Part shown: piece after piece, positions 8,011 through 16,325 of the stretch | Numbering within the stretch: the first letter of the stretch is position 1 | Layout: each line of letters starts with the position of its first letter | Assembly: GCA_963558075.1 (NCBI GenBank) | Contig: CAUWFN010000025.1 | Span: 1 to 28,445 of the forward strand | Reading direction: 5' to 3' | DNA length: 28,445 bases | Source of the DNA: CALHKP01 sp963558075 | Lineage (GTDB): Bacteria > Bacillota > Clostridia > Peptostreptococcales > Anaerovoracaceae | Notes under the pieces: model-generated | Seen by the model: the letters and a program-made list of their open reading frames with translations, nothing else | The model's database searches: none | What the model was told of the DNA's origin: nothing | Translations under genes and position numbers: made by a program

Positions 8011-10117
8011 AAAACTTAATACGGCCGTTGAAATTCTGATTGCTCTTTTCATGTCTTCTGCTTTTGTGATGTGTCTTGGAGAAATCTGCGGCGTTGCATG
8101 GTCATTTTCTAATGCATTTAGCGGAAGTCTGACAGGAGGCCTTGTGAACTGCTATAACAGTCTTGCGAGAAATCTTGCAGCATCTGATGGAATTATGATG
8201 AAAGCTTTGCGCGGTGCATCAGATGGCTGCGGCCTTTTTCTGAGCGTGCTTACAATAGTTTCTGCAGCAGCATGCTACCTTATTATAAAATCGGGAAGAA
8301 AAAGCCTTCTAGCCTTAGGCCCTGTTGTTGTTACAATTGCGGCAGTGTTTTTTCATCTTGATATAGGAATAGGATCTGCACTGTTTATGGCAGTATCCCT
8401 TGCAGCGGCATGGTTTTATATGGAAGGCGGCATCCGAAATTTCGGTCCGGCAGTTATATTTATACTTGTTATTGCAGCACTGACAGCGGGAGCATTTAGA
8501 ATACCTGCGGTGTCAGATTTCACACAAAACTCTGGAGCAATAAGCTCTGTGAGAGAAAAAACTGCTGAGTTTGCAGCAGATATTTACTACGGTAACAATC
8601 CTCTCAAGAGCGGGGATCTTTCTCAGAGAACGAGAGAAAAGTCCGATGAGGTAGCTCTCGAAATCACTATGGACGATCCTCACTCTATGTATCTTAGAGG
8701 TTTTATAGGAGAAAAGTTTGCAGAAGCAAAATGGCAGACTCTGCCAAACACAAGCTATTACGATTTCCTCGATGAGGCTTACTGGATTGAAGATGCAGGG
8801 CTAAACATGGAAGGCCAGAGCGGACAGGCAAGGGACCTCGTTTTAGGGGAAAAATCAAAGGCAGAAGATGTAAAAATCAAAGCCATCAAAGCCGATAAAC
8901 GATACGGTTATATCCCATATGAGATAAACAGCAGCATAGAAGATGCGCGCCATATGGGCGGAAGCTTTGTTGTGCCAGAGAAGTTCGAAAGAATGAAAAA
9001 GTACAGCTATACAGCTTTGGAAAATCCTGCAAAGGATTGGACGGAGGCTGCATCAAAGCTGTTTACAGCAAAGCAGGATGATGATGTTCAGAAATATCTT
9101 GTGGCAGAAAGCTATTATAACGAGCACGTATATGAAAAATACACATTTCTTTCAAATTCAGAGAGAGTGCTTCTTAAAAAGAATTTCGGTCCATCAAAGG
9201 CGAGTCTTAAGGCTCACGCAGACTATAAAACGGCGATAGCCGATATAAAAGGATATCTAAAAGACAATTTTATTTATACAGAAGATCTTGGCGAAAGAGA
9301 TGAAAATAAGCCGTTTTTAGAGACATTTTTTATGGAAAAGAAAGGCTATGATGCTCAGTATGCGTCAGCAGCTGCTTTGATGTTCAGATATTACGGAATT
9401 CCAGCAAGGTATGTAGAAGGATATCTTGTGACACCGGAAGATGCCGAGAAGATGAAGAGCGGTGAGCCTTATGAGATTTCGAAAGAGAGAAATCACGCAT
9501 GGGTAGAAATTTATGTGGATGGCATAGGTTTTGTTCCTATTGAGGTTTGTCCAGAATATGAAGGCGTTATGGAAGAGGCTGATATGTCCGTTGGAATCTC
9601 AAACGATGCACTGAAATCATCATTTGAAGAGAGCGGCTCATCTCAGAGCAATGTACTTGAGTCTGGTGGGGCAGACAAAAAGCACGAAAGCATAGACATA
9701 CTGCTTCTGATATTTATAATATTTGCATGTCTTCTTGTTATTGCATTGATTTATGCGGCTACTAAAAAAGTAGCGGAAATAATTAAGGAAAAACGTAAGA
9801 AGAGATATCTTTGCTATAAGGCAGATCCTAAAACTGCTGTAGGTGCAATTCTAGGATTTATGGAAGAGGAAGATCTTCCTGTAAGTGACAGGGTAAGAAG
9901 CCTTGGAAATCTTGCAGCATACAGCAGAGAAAGTATAGATGAAGAGACGAGATCTGAGATGCTCGGCTGCCTGAAACAGGCGAGAAAGGAGAAACGTAGA
10001 AGTGACAGAATTGAGAAAAAGAAAAAGAGGACTGATAAGCGTAATGCTTATGCTAGTTCTCACCGTTTCACTGCTTTGTTCATGCGGGGAGGTAAATCTA
10101 GAAGAAAGTCTAGATGA
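7970..10117 (+). CDS. Membrane transglutaminase-fold protein lacking the catalytic cysteine
   Basis: This 715-residue protein has about five N-terminal membrane helices (residues about 18-175), a large extracellular region, a last helix (about 576-600) and a very basic cytoplasmic tail. It has the TgpA-like layout found with MoxR and DUF58. The transglutaminase core spans about 430-530 and includes GYDAQYASAAALMFRYYGIP, ARYVEGYL and NHAWVEIYVDG. The position that is Cys in active enzymes (G-Y-C-x2-F/Y-A) is Asp461. His509 is kept, and the third catalytic position appears to be Glu525. It is therefore probably a non-enzymatic binding or scaffolding version. The start overlaps DUF58 by 41 bp and lacks a strong ribosome binding site, suggesting coupled translation. 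The 3' end overlaps the next gene by 116 bp. Confidence 0.88.
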   Translation: MEKFTFTDRKISNRKLNTAVEILIALFMSSAFVMCLGEICGVAWSFSNAFSGSLTGGLVNCYNSLARNLAASDGIMMKALRGASDGCGLFLSVLTIVSAAACYLIIKSGRKSLLALGPVVVTIAAVFFHLDIGIGSALFMAVSLAAAWFYMEGGIRNFGPAVIFILVIAALTAGAFRIPAVSDFTQNSGAISSVREKTAEFAADIYYGNNPLKSGDLSQRTREKSDEVALEITMDDPHSMYLRGFIGEKFAEAKWQTLPNTSYYDFLDEAYWIEDAGLNMEGQSGQARDLVLGEKSKAEDVKIKAIKADKRYGYIPYEINSSIEDARHMGGSFVVPEKFERMKKYSYTALENPAKDWTEAASKLFTAKQDDDVQKYLVAESYYNEHVYEKYTFLSNSERVLLKKNFGPSKASLKAHADYKTAIADIKGYLKDNFIYTEDLGERDENKPFLETFFMEKKGYDAQYASAAALMFRYYGIPARYVEGYLVTPEDAEKMKSGEPYEISKERNHAWVEIYVDGIGFVPIEVCPEYEGVMEEADMSVGISNDALKSSFEESGSSQSNVLESGGADKKHESIDILLLIFIIFACLLVIALIYAATKKVAEIIKEKRKKRYLCYKADPKTAVGAILGFMEEEDLPVSDRVRSLGNLAAYSRESIDEETRSEMLGCLKQARKEKRRSDRIEKKKKRTDKRNAYASSHRFTALFMRGGKSRRKSR

Positions 10118-10946
10118 TGAGATAAGCGAAACAAGCACATATCTTGCTGAAACAGTAAAAAATCCTGAAAGTGCTTCTGCAGGTGGAGAATGGGCTCTAA
10201 AGGGTATAATCGCATCTGGTACAGGACTTGGAGATGGAAGAATAATCGACCTTTACTACGATAACGTTAGAGCAAAGGTAAAGGCAGCAAAGGGAAAAAT
10301 AGATGAGGATGATCACTATACAGAATATGCAAGAGTTACAATAGGGCTCGATGTAGCTGGGAAAAATCCTCAGGATGTAGAAGGCTATGATATGGTTAAA
10401 CCTTTAGATGATTATGAAAAAATCACAAATCAGGGGATAAACGCAGCAGCTTATGCACTAGTTGCATCTAATGTTTCAGGTGTAAAGCTTGAAAATGAAG
10501 ACAAGTATATAGATTTTATAATTTCTGAGCTTGACTCATCAGATATTAAGTCAGATGACTATAGTGCAGATTACGTTTCTATGGCGCTTCTTGGAATGTC
10601 TTTTTATGAGGACAGAGATGATGTAAAAAAAGCGACCGAAAAATACGTCGGAGTTCTTTCTGATATGGTTGATGAGGATGGAAGTCTTGGAAACTGCGAA
10701 ACTAATGCAGAGGCAGTTGTGGCATTAAGCCAGCTTGGAATTGATGTCCTAAAGGATGAGAGATTTCAGAAGGATGGAAAAAACCCTGCATCAGCGATGA
10801 TGAAATACAAGGTAAAAGACGGTGCGTTTTGTCACAGCCTAAAAGACAAGGAACCTGATTTGATGGCTACAGAAAAGGCGCTTCTTGCCCTTGACTCCAT
10901 GAAATTGATGAAGGATGGAACAAAGCTATATGAAAGCAGACTTTAG
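10002..10946 (+). CDS. Alpha/alpha-repeat lipoprotein, candidate transcobalamin N-terminal-domain counterpart
   Basis: This 314-residue protein starts at GTG 10002, supported by AGGAG at 9987-9991, and opens with a lipoprotein signal peptide: basic RKRKR, a hydrophobic stretch, then LLCSC with Cys28 as the likely lipidated residue. The mature part is almost entirely helical, with repeated pairs such as GINAAAYALVAS, YVSMALLGMSFYED, NAEAVVALSQLGID and ATEKALLALDSM. These resemble the alpha6/alpha6 toroid of prenyltransferase/terpene-cyclase-like proteins, the fold also used by the N-terminal cobalamin-binding domain of intrinsic factor and transcobalamin. The gene lies between the transglutaminase-fold gene (116-bp overlap) and a DUF4430 gene (32-bp overlap). 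A corrinoid-binding role is inferred from fold resemblance, riboswitch control and neighbour; no cobalamin contact residue is identified. Confidence 0.75.
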   Translation: MTELRKRKRGLISVMLMLVLTVSLLCSCGEVNLEESLDDEISETSTYLAETVKNPESASAGGEWALKGIIASGTGLGDGRIIDLYYDNVRAKVKAAKGKIDEDDHYTEYARVTIGLDVAGKNPQDVEGYDMVKPLDDYEKITNQGINAAAYALVASNVSGVKLENEDKYIDFIISELDSSDIKSDDYSADYVSMALLGMSFYEDRDDVKKATEKYVGVLSDMVDEDGSLGNCETNAEAVVALSQLGIDVLKDERFQKDGKNPASAMMKYKVKDGAFCHSLKDKEPDLMATEKALLALDSMKLMKDGTKLYESRL

Positions 10947-12123
10947 TGAAAAGTTTTCCGGAAAAAATAAGATTGGACTGATTATCCTTATATCAGTTCT
11001 GATATGCCTGCTTGCCGGCGGAGTTTATCTTGCCACAAGAGGTGTGGCGAGAGGCGAAAATCCTATAAAACAGGTGAATGAGAATAGATCTCAGATACTT
11101 GTTACAGGAGAAAAATATGCCCTAAGCTATGAGCAGGAGCAGGAATATATAGAGCAGGAAAAAAAGAGAGAGGAAATCAGACAGGAAAACAAAGAAAAAA
11201 TAGAAGAGCAAAGCGGCATCTCCAGTAATACAGGTGAATCTGAAAGCGATATTGCAGGAGGAGAATCAAGGCCAGGCGAAGGAAGCGGCGGAAACGAAGG
11301 TTCAGGTGATGGTCCAGAAGGTGGAAATGTCGACGAAGGACAAGATAAATCAAAGCTCCCAAAGATAGAGACTACTCTACAGAATGGACAGCAGGTTTCT
11401 GGGGATTTTCTAAGCTTTAACGTAAAGGCAACAAGCTATAAAAATGTCGTTATAAGTTCATTTGATATGTATGTGACTATCAATGGAACTAGAGTTACTA
11501 GTTCAGGTACTTCGGCTTCTGGCTGGGTTACTTTCAAGGACGATGGAACTCTTGTAGATGGTGCAAACACAATTGTAATCAAAGCGACAGACCCAGAAGG
11601 TTATACTTCTAAGGTGACATATATAGTAAATGTAGATAAAAACGGAGAAAGACCTATAGAAGGAACTGCAACAGTTACAGTAGATGCGCCTTCCATAGGA
11701 CTAGGTACTTTGTTCACTAAACAAGTAACTGTATATAAAGGTGAAAATGTGGCTTCTGTAATGATGAGAACCTTCGAAAACACTGGGTATACAGCATCAT
11801 TTACAGGAAGCGTTAATCACGCATTTTACCTTGCTCACGTTAGACGCCCAGGCATTTTGAATGGATGGAATCAGAGCATGCTTCATCCAAAAGTAAAAGC
11901 TCACTTAGAGGAGATAAATGCATCTTATATGGGATTTAGTGATCCAAACTCTCTAGGTCAGAAGAATTTATACGAGCATTCAGGATGGGTAGTTGCATAT
12001 AACGGAATATATGGAGATGGAATGTCAACTGTTGCTTGTTACGACGAGGATGAGATACGTCTTTCGTTTACAGTACATTTTGGATATGAATATGACGGTA
12101 CATGGGCAGACTGCAATCTGTAG
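10915..12123 (+). CDS. Membrane-anchored protein with Ig-like and DUF4430 domains
   Basis: This protein is 402 residues from ATG 10915, or 397 from ATG 10930. Neither start has an ideal ribosome binding site, and both overlap the upstream gene, so translation is probably coupled. A membrane anchor (about 21-42) is followed by a charged coil rich in Glu, Lys and Gln, a Gly/Glu/Ser-rich linker (about 100-145), an Ig-like domain (about 150-240) and a DUF4430 domain (about 245-400) containing YEHSGWVVAYNG and LSFTVHFGYEYDGTW. DUF4430 is related to the C-terminal beta domain of transcobalamin. Together with the preceding alpha/alpha lipoprotein it provides the two domain types of a transcobalamin on separate chains. 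The long linker suits a domain held above the membrane within the wall. Confidence 0.82.
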   Translation: MEQSYMKADFSEKFSGKNKIGLIILISVLICLLAGGVYLATRGVARGENPIKQVNENRSQILVTGEKYALSYEQEQEYIEQEKKREEIRQENKEKIEEQSGISSNTGESESDIAGGESRPGEGSGGNEGSGDGPEGGNVDEGQDKSKLPKIETTLQNGQQVSGDFLSFNVKATSYKNVVISSFDMYVTINGTRVTSSGTSASGWVTFKDDGTLVDGANTIVIKATDPEGYTSKVTYIVNVDKNGERPIEGTATVTVDAPSIGLGTLFTKQVTVYKGENVASVMMRTFENTGYTASFTGSVNHAFYLAHVRRPGILNGWNQSMLHPKVKAHLEEINASYMGFSDPNSLGQKNLYEHSGWVVAYNGIYGDGMSTVACYDEDEIRLSFTVHFGYEYDGTWADCNL

Positions 12124-12193
12124 TAGGTCTCATGAAGCGTTGTAGATAGATGGCTGCACTAAATGCAGTAATATGATAGAAAAGGAGGAAAAG

Positions 12194-15100
12194 ATGAAAA
12201 AGAGAAAAGGTATGAAAAAGTTTCTGTCTGTAGCAGTAATACTTGCAATGCTGCTTTCAGCTGTTCCATCGACTGTATTTGCAGGAACTATGCCAGAGGA
12301 TTCCTATGGCGTAGACAGAGAATGGTATAATTTCAGAAACAACCAGGAAAACAATGGTGTCACAGATGTTAAGACACCACTTGACAGCTCAACGGCTGCT
12401 CTGAAATATGCTGTTAAATATGGCACAGGCTGGGGAGCTGCTCCAACTCCACCATTAATACTTGATGGTGCACTTTATGTAGGTTCAGGAAACAAGATTT
12501 TGAAGCTAGATAAAGAGACTGGAGCAAAGCTTGGAGAAAGCGATGAGATGTTTGGTAACGTAGGATTTGCTATGAACCCTATATCTTATGCTGATGGACT
12601 TTTGTTCTGTCAGGTAGGTAACGGCTCTATCCAGGCTATAGACTACAAAACTCTAAAGTGCGTATGGCACTCAAAACCTGTAGGAGGTCAGAATAACTCG
12701 CCTATAAGCTATGTAAAGGCTAAGGACGGTAAAGGCTATGTCTATACAGGTACATGGAAGGGTGAAAGACTTGACGGAAGCTATGTCTGCGTTTCAACTG
12801 GCAAGGATGACTCAAATATGGGTCCAAGCAAAAATGGAAAAGGCGGATATACAAAGGATGTTGTATGGGAATTTCAGCCTTCAGGAGAAGCAGTAAAAGA
12901 AAATCCAAATCTGAAGTATGATGAAAAACTTCACGCCGACCTTTCAGATGAAGTCAAGAAAAAGGCTGCAAAGAGAGGTTTCTACTGGGCTGGAGCTTAT
13001 GCAAACGAAAAATATATTGCAGTAGGCTCAGATGATGGTACAAACGAAGGTGATTATACTGCAAATGCTGTATTCTATACTCTTGATCCTGTAACTGGCG
13101 ACATAATCGACAGAGTTGAAGGAATAAAGGGTGATATTAGAACTACTACAGTATATGACAACGGATATCTGTACTTCAGCACAAAAGGCGGCCAGCTTCA
13201 CAAGATTTCTGTAGACTCAGAAGGTAAACTTGGCGAAGACAGCTATATCGATCTTGGCGGTATGACAACAGCATCACCTGTTGTTTACAAAAACAAGATT
13301 TATATCGGTGTTGCAGGAAAAGGCGGCCAGTTTGACCCAGATGGAGGTCATGGATTTGCTGTAGTTGATAACAGCAAGGCTGCTCTTGATTCAAACTCAC
13401 TGCTATATAAGATTCCTATCAAAGGATATCCTCAGGCAAGTGCACTTGTATCAACTGCTTATGTAAATAACGACTTTGATGGCGATGGAAAACCAGACGG
13501 AAGAGTCTACATCTACTTTACTTACAATGCTCAGCCAGGCGGAATCTACTATACATATGATACTGCTGACCAGAAGGCTGCAGCTCCTATGAGTAAAGAA
13601 CTATTTGTTCCACCAGCAGAGCAGCAGCAGTACTGTATCAGTACAATCTGTGCTGACAGAGAAGGAACACTTTACTACAAGAATGATAGCTGCTATGTAA
13701 TGGCAGTAGAGACAAATCCAGCTGTTTTAACATCAGCTAAACTTACAGATGATGCAGGAAAAGAAATTACCCTAAACAGAGGATTTGATCAGACTGTTAC
13801 AGATTATACAGCAAAAGTAGCTCTAGGCACTAAGTCAGTATATCTTGAGCTAGACGCTCCTAAAGATGCAAAGGTAACAGTAGACGGCAAAGCATACGAA
13901 AAAGGTATGAAAGTCGACTTTGCTGGAGAAGCTCAGGATATCAAGGTTAGAGTTAAGGTTGGAAAGCATTCTAAGGTTTACAAGTTCTCACTTAAGAGAA
14001 TGAGCACAGCTGCAACTCTATCAGAGCTTAAGGTAAGTGAATCTAATGCATATAACAGCAAAGTGTTTGAAATGACACCTGAATTCAGCGAGTCAGTTCA
14101 GGAATACACTATCGACATGACAGACAAGAAGTCACCTAACTTCTACAGAGTATGGCCAAAAGCATCAGCAGAAGGCGCTACTATAGAAGTTGTTGCTGGA
14201 GATAATGTCGACAGAATTGAAAAGAATCCAGAAAGAGCTTACCACAGCGTATATCCAAAGGATATCAATAGAACATTAACTCTTACAGTAAAGGTTAAGC
14301 CTGAAGCTGGCGGAGACAAGACAACAGATTACAAGATTACAATTCTAAAGAATGTAAAGGCTGAATCTATTGAGCTTGATAAAAAAGAAATGACACTTGA
14401 TGTTACAGACGATGCTGTTCAGCTTAATGCAAAGGTTCTTCCAGAATCAACTACTGACAAATCAGTAAGCTGGTCATCTCTGAAGGATGATGTTGCATCA
14501 GTAGATAAGGGTCTTGTAACACCAAAGGCAGCTGGAAAGACTGATGTTGCCGCTGTTTCTAACAGCAATGCAAATCTGATGGCAAAATGCGCTGTAACAG
14601 TTACAGACAAGGCTGCAGATGTAGATGCTCTGATTGGAAAAATTGGAAACGTTGATATAAACACAAAAGGCAAGATCGATGCTGCAAGAAAAGCTTATGA
14701 TGCATTAAATCAGAAGCAGAAGGATAGAGTGACAAAACTTGACGTTCTTCTAAAAGCAGAAAACGATTACGAAAATGTTACATCAAAACCAGCAGGATAT
14801 GCATATATCTCAGTTGACAAGGCAACTCTTGGACAGGGATATCTGATTGAGCCTGTAAAGGTACCATTCTACGAAGGTGAAAACGGTGCACAGCTTCTAA
14901 ATAGAGCAATGGAAATGCACAGCTTTGAACTGGAATACACAGGAAAGCTAGAAGATGGCTTCTACCTGTCAGCAGTTAAAAATGCAGGCGGAGACCTTAC
15001 AGCTAAGTTCCCTGCATACCTGCAGAAATACATTGACGAAAATAAAGTTAATGTTGAAAACCCAAGATCAAGCGAATCTTTAGGTGAATTTGACTACACA

Positions 15101-16138
15101 AATCAGTCAGGCTGGGTATATAAATACGATAACAAACACGCACCTGTAGGCGCTTCAGGCGTTAAGTGTAAAGACGGCATGGTATTTAGATGGTCATTTA
15201 CAGTTTGTGGATACGGCTCAGATTGCTGGAACACAGGCTGGGGTAACCCAATTGCACCATATGCAGTAAACAAAGACGATCTAATCAAAAAGGTTGCAGA
15301 TTTTAAGGCATCAGAAAAATTTGATGAATTAATGAAGTCTGAAGAAGTAAAAGCTGCATACGATAACCTAATCAAAGCAGGTACCGATAACGAAATCGAG
15401 CAGCCTGTAATTGACAAGGCTATCGCAGATCTTGACAAAGCGGTTAAATTCGATGAAATGTATGCAGAAGAAGCAGCAGAAGTAGATGCTAAGATTGCAG
15501 CTATCGGAGAAGTTACACTTGAAAAAGAAACTTTAGTTACAGATGCAAGAATTGCATACGCTACACTTAGCGAAGGTGCAAAAGCTAAAGTAACTAAGCT
15601 TGCTGAGCTTGAGGCTGCAGAAGCTAAGATCGCAGATCTAAAACTTGCTGCACAGAAACTGAGCGAAGCAAAAGAAGCTGCAAAATCAGAGCTTGCAGGA
15701 TACAAAGACCTTGACGAATATCGTGATGCAGAAAAGGCAGAATTAAACAAGATTGTTGCTGATGCTGTAAAAGCTGTTGAAGTAGCAGGTTCAGTAGAAG
15801 CAGTTGACAAGATTGTAAAAGATGCCAAAGCACAGATGGATAAGGTAAAGACTGACGCACAGCTTACAGAAGAAGAAAATGCCGGTGGAACAAAACCGGA
15901 AAAACCAGAAAAACCAGAGAAACCAGATCCTGGAAAACCAGATCCAGAAAAACCAGGTTCAGGTAATGCAGGCTCAACTGACAAGCCTTCCGCAAACACA
16001 GAAAGCAATGTCAATAAACCTGCACAGGGCGTTCAGACTGGCGATAATGTGAATATTGCACTATATGCAGGACTTCTTGCAATTGCAGTAATTGCAGTAC
16101 TTGCAGTAGTATTTAGAAGAAAGAAAACAAACAAATAG
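12194..16138 (+). CDS. Cell-wall surface protein: beta-propeller, Ig-like domains, DUF4430, sortase-type anchor
   Basis: I place the start at ATG 12194 because AAAGGAGG (12181-12188) lies 5 bp upstream. An in-frame ATG at 12173 has no such site. The 1,314 residues begin with a secretion signal ending near VFAG. A PQQ-type beta-propeller follows (about 30-510), with repeats such as ALYVGSGNKILKLDKETG and YLYFSTKGGQLHKIS. Two cadherin-like beta-sandwich domains (about 512-720), a Big-type Ig domain (about 722-805, ending VAAVSNSNANLMAKCAVTV), a short helical unit, DUF4430 (about 870-1015; TNQSGWVYKYDN), helical coils (about 1018-1225) and a Lys-Pro-rich stalk come next. The C-terminus has QTGD (1281-1284), a hydrophobic helix and RRKK, a sorting-signal layout without canonical LPxTG. 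As last gene of the B12-controlled operon, it is probably the outermost corrinoid-capture protein. Confidence 0.85.
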   Translation: MKKRKGMKKFLSVAVILAMLLSAVPSTVFAGTMPEDSYGVDREWYNFRNNQENNGVTDVKTPLDSSTAALKYAVKYGTGWGAAPTPPLILDGALYVGSGNKILKLDKETGAKLGESDEMFGNVGFAMNPISYADGLLFCQVGNGSIQAIDYKTLKCVWHSKPVGGQNNSPISYVKAKDGKGYVYTGTWKGERLDGSYVCVSTGKDDSNMGPSKNGKGGYTKDVVWEFQPSGEAVKENPNLKYDEKLHADLSDEVKKKAAKRGFYWAGAYANEKYIAVGSDDGTNEGDYTANAVFYTLDPVTGDIIDRVEGIKGDIRTTTVYDNGYLYFSTKGGQLHKISVDSEGKLGEDSYIDLGGMTTASPVVYKNKIYIGVAGKGGQFDPDGGHGFAVVDNSKAALDSNSLLYKIPIKGYPQASALVSTAYVNNDFDGDGKPDGRVYIYFTYNAQPGGIYYTYDTADQKAAAPMSKELFVPPAEQQQYCISTICADREGTLYYKNDSCYVMAVETNPAVLTSAKLTDDAGKEITLNRGFDQTVTDYTAKVALGTKSVYLELDAPKDAKVTVDGKAYEKGMKVDFAGEAQDIKVRVKVGKHSKVYKFSLKRMSTAATLSELKVSESNAYNSKVFEMTPEFSESVQEYTIDMTDKKSPNFYRVWPKASAEGATIEVVAGDNVDRIEKNPERAYHSVYPKDINRTLTLTVKVKPEAGGDKTTDYKITILKNVKAESIELDKKEMTLDVTDDAVQLNAKVLPESTTDKSVSWSSLKDDVASVDKGLVTPKAAGKTDVAAVSNSNANLMAKCAVTVTDKAADVDALIGKIGNVDINTKGKIDAARKAYDALNQKQKDRVTKLDVLLKAENDYENVTSKPAGYAYISVDKATLGQGYLIEPVKVPFYEGENGAQLLNRAMEMHSFELEYTGKLEDGFYLSAVKNAGGDLTAKFPAYLQKYIDENKVNVENPRSSESLGEFDYTNQSGWVYKYDNKHAPVGASGVKCKDGMVFRWSFTVCGYGSDCWNTGWGNPIAPYAVNKDDLIKKVADFKASEKFDELMKSEEVKAAYDNLIKAGTDNEIEQPVIDKAIADLDKAVKFDEMYAEEAAEVDAKIAAIGEVTLEKETLVTDARIAYATLSEGAKAKVTKLAELEAAEAKIADLKLAAQKLSEAKEAAKSELAGYKDLDEYRDAEKAELNKIVADAVKAVEVAGSVEAVDKIVKDAKAQMDKVKTDAQLTEEENAGGTKPEKPEKPEKPDPGKPDPEKPGSGNAGSTDKPSANTESNVNKPAQGVQTGDNVNIALYAGLLAIAVIAVLAVVFRRKKTNK

Positions 16139-16176
16139 TATTTATGTATTATCTAATTAAGAAAGATTAAAAAAAG

Positions 16177-16208
16177 ACGGGGTTGGCAAAATGACCAATC
16201 CCGTTTTT
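16177..16208 (+). terminator. Intrinsic terminator ending the second B12 operon
   Basis: ACGGGGTTGG (16177-16186) pairs with CCAATCCCGT (16195-16204), with one G-U pair and an 8-nt loop, followed by a T run. A run of A precedes the stem, so it could also work on the opposite strand, though no opposing gene is seen. Confidence 0.92.
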
Positions 16209-16325
16209 CCTGTAATACATATAGTAAAACAGGGTATAATATATGTATATAAATAGAATAGATTAAAATCCACTAGATATAAAATATTAGAAATTAAAAG
16301 ACGCTTTAGGCGCAGGGAGAAAAAT

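Noticed and set aside
10002..10117. Frameshift joining the transglutaminase-fold gene to the lipoprotein gene
   Set aside because: The downstream gene has its own ribosome binding site, GTG start, signal peptide and lipobox, so it is a separate gene.
12173..12193. Upstream ATG of the large surface protein
   Set aside because: It has no ribosome binding site, whereas AAAGGAGG is placed correctly for ATG 12194, which also begins a normal signal peptide.
15103..16014. 303-codon ORF on the - strand inside the surface protein gene
   Set aside because: It is a Ser/Ala-rich shadow of the repetitive, Lys/Glu/Ala-rich coding sequence on the + strand.
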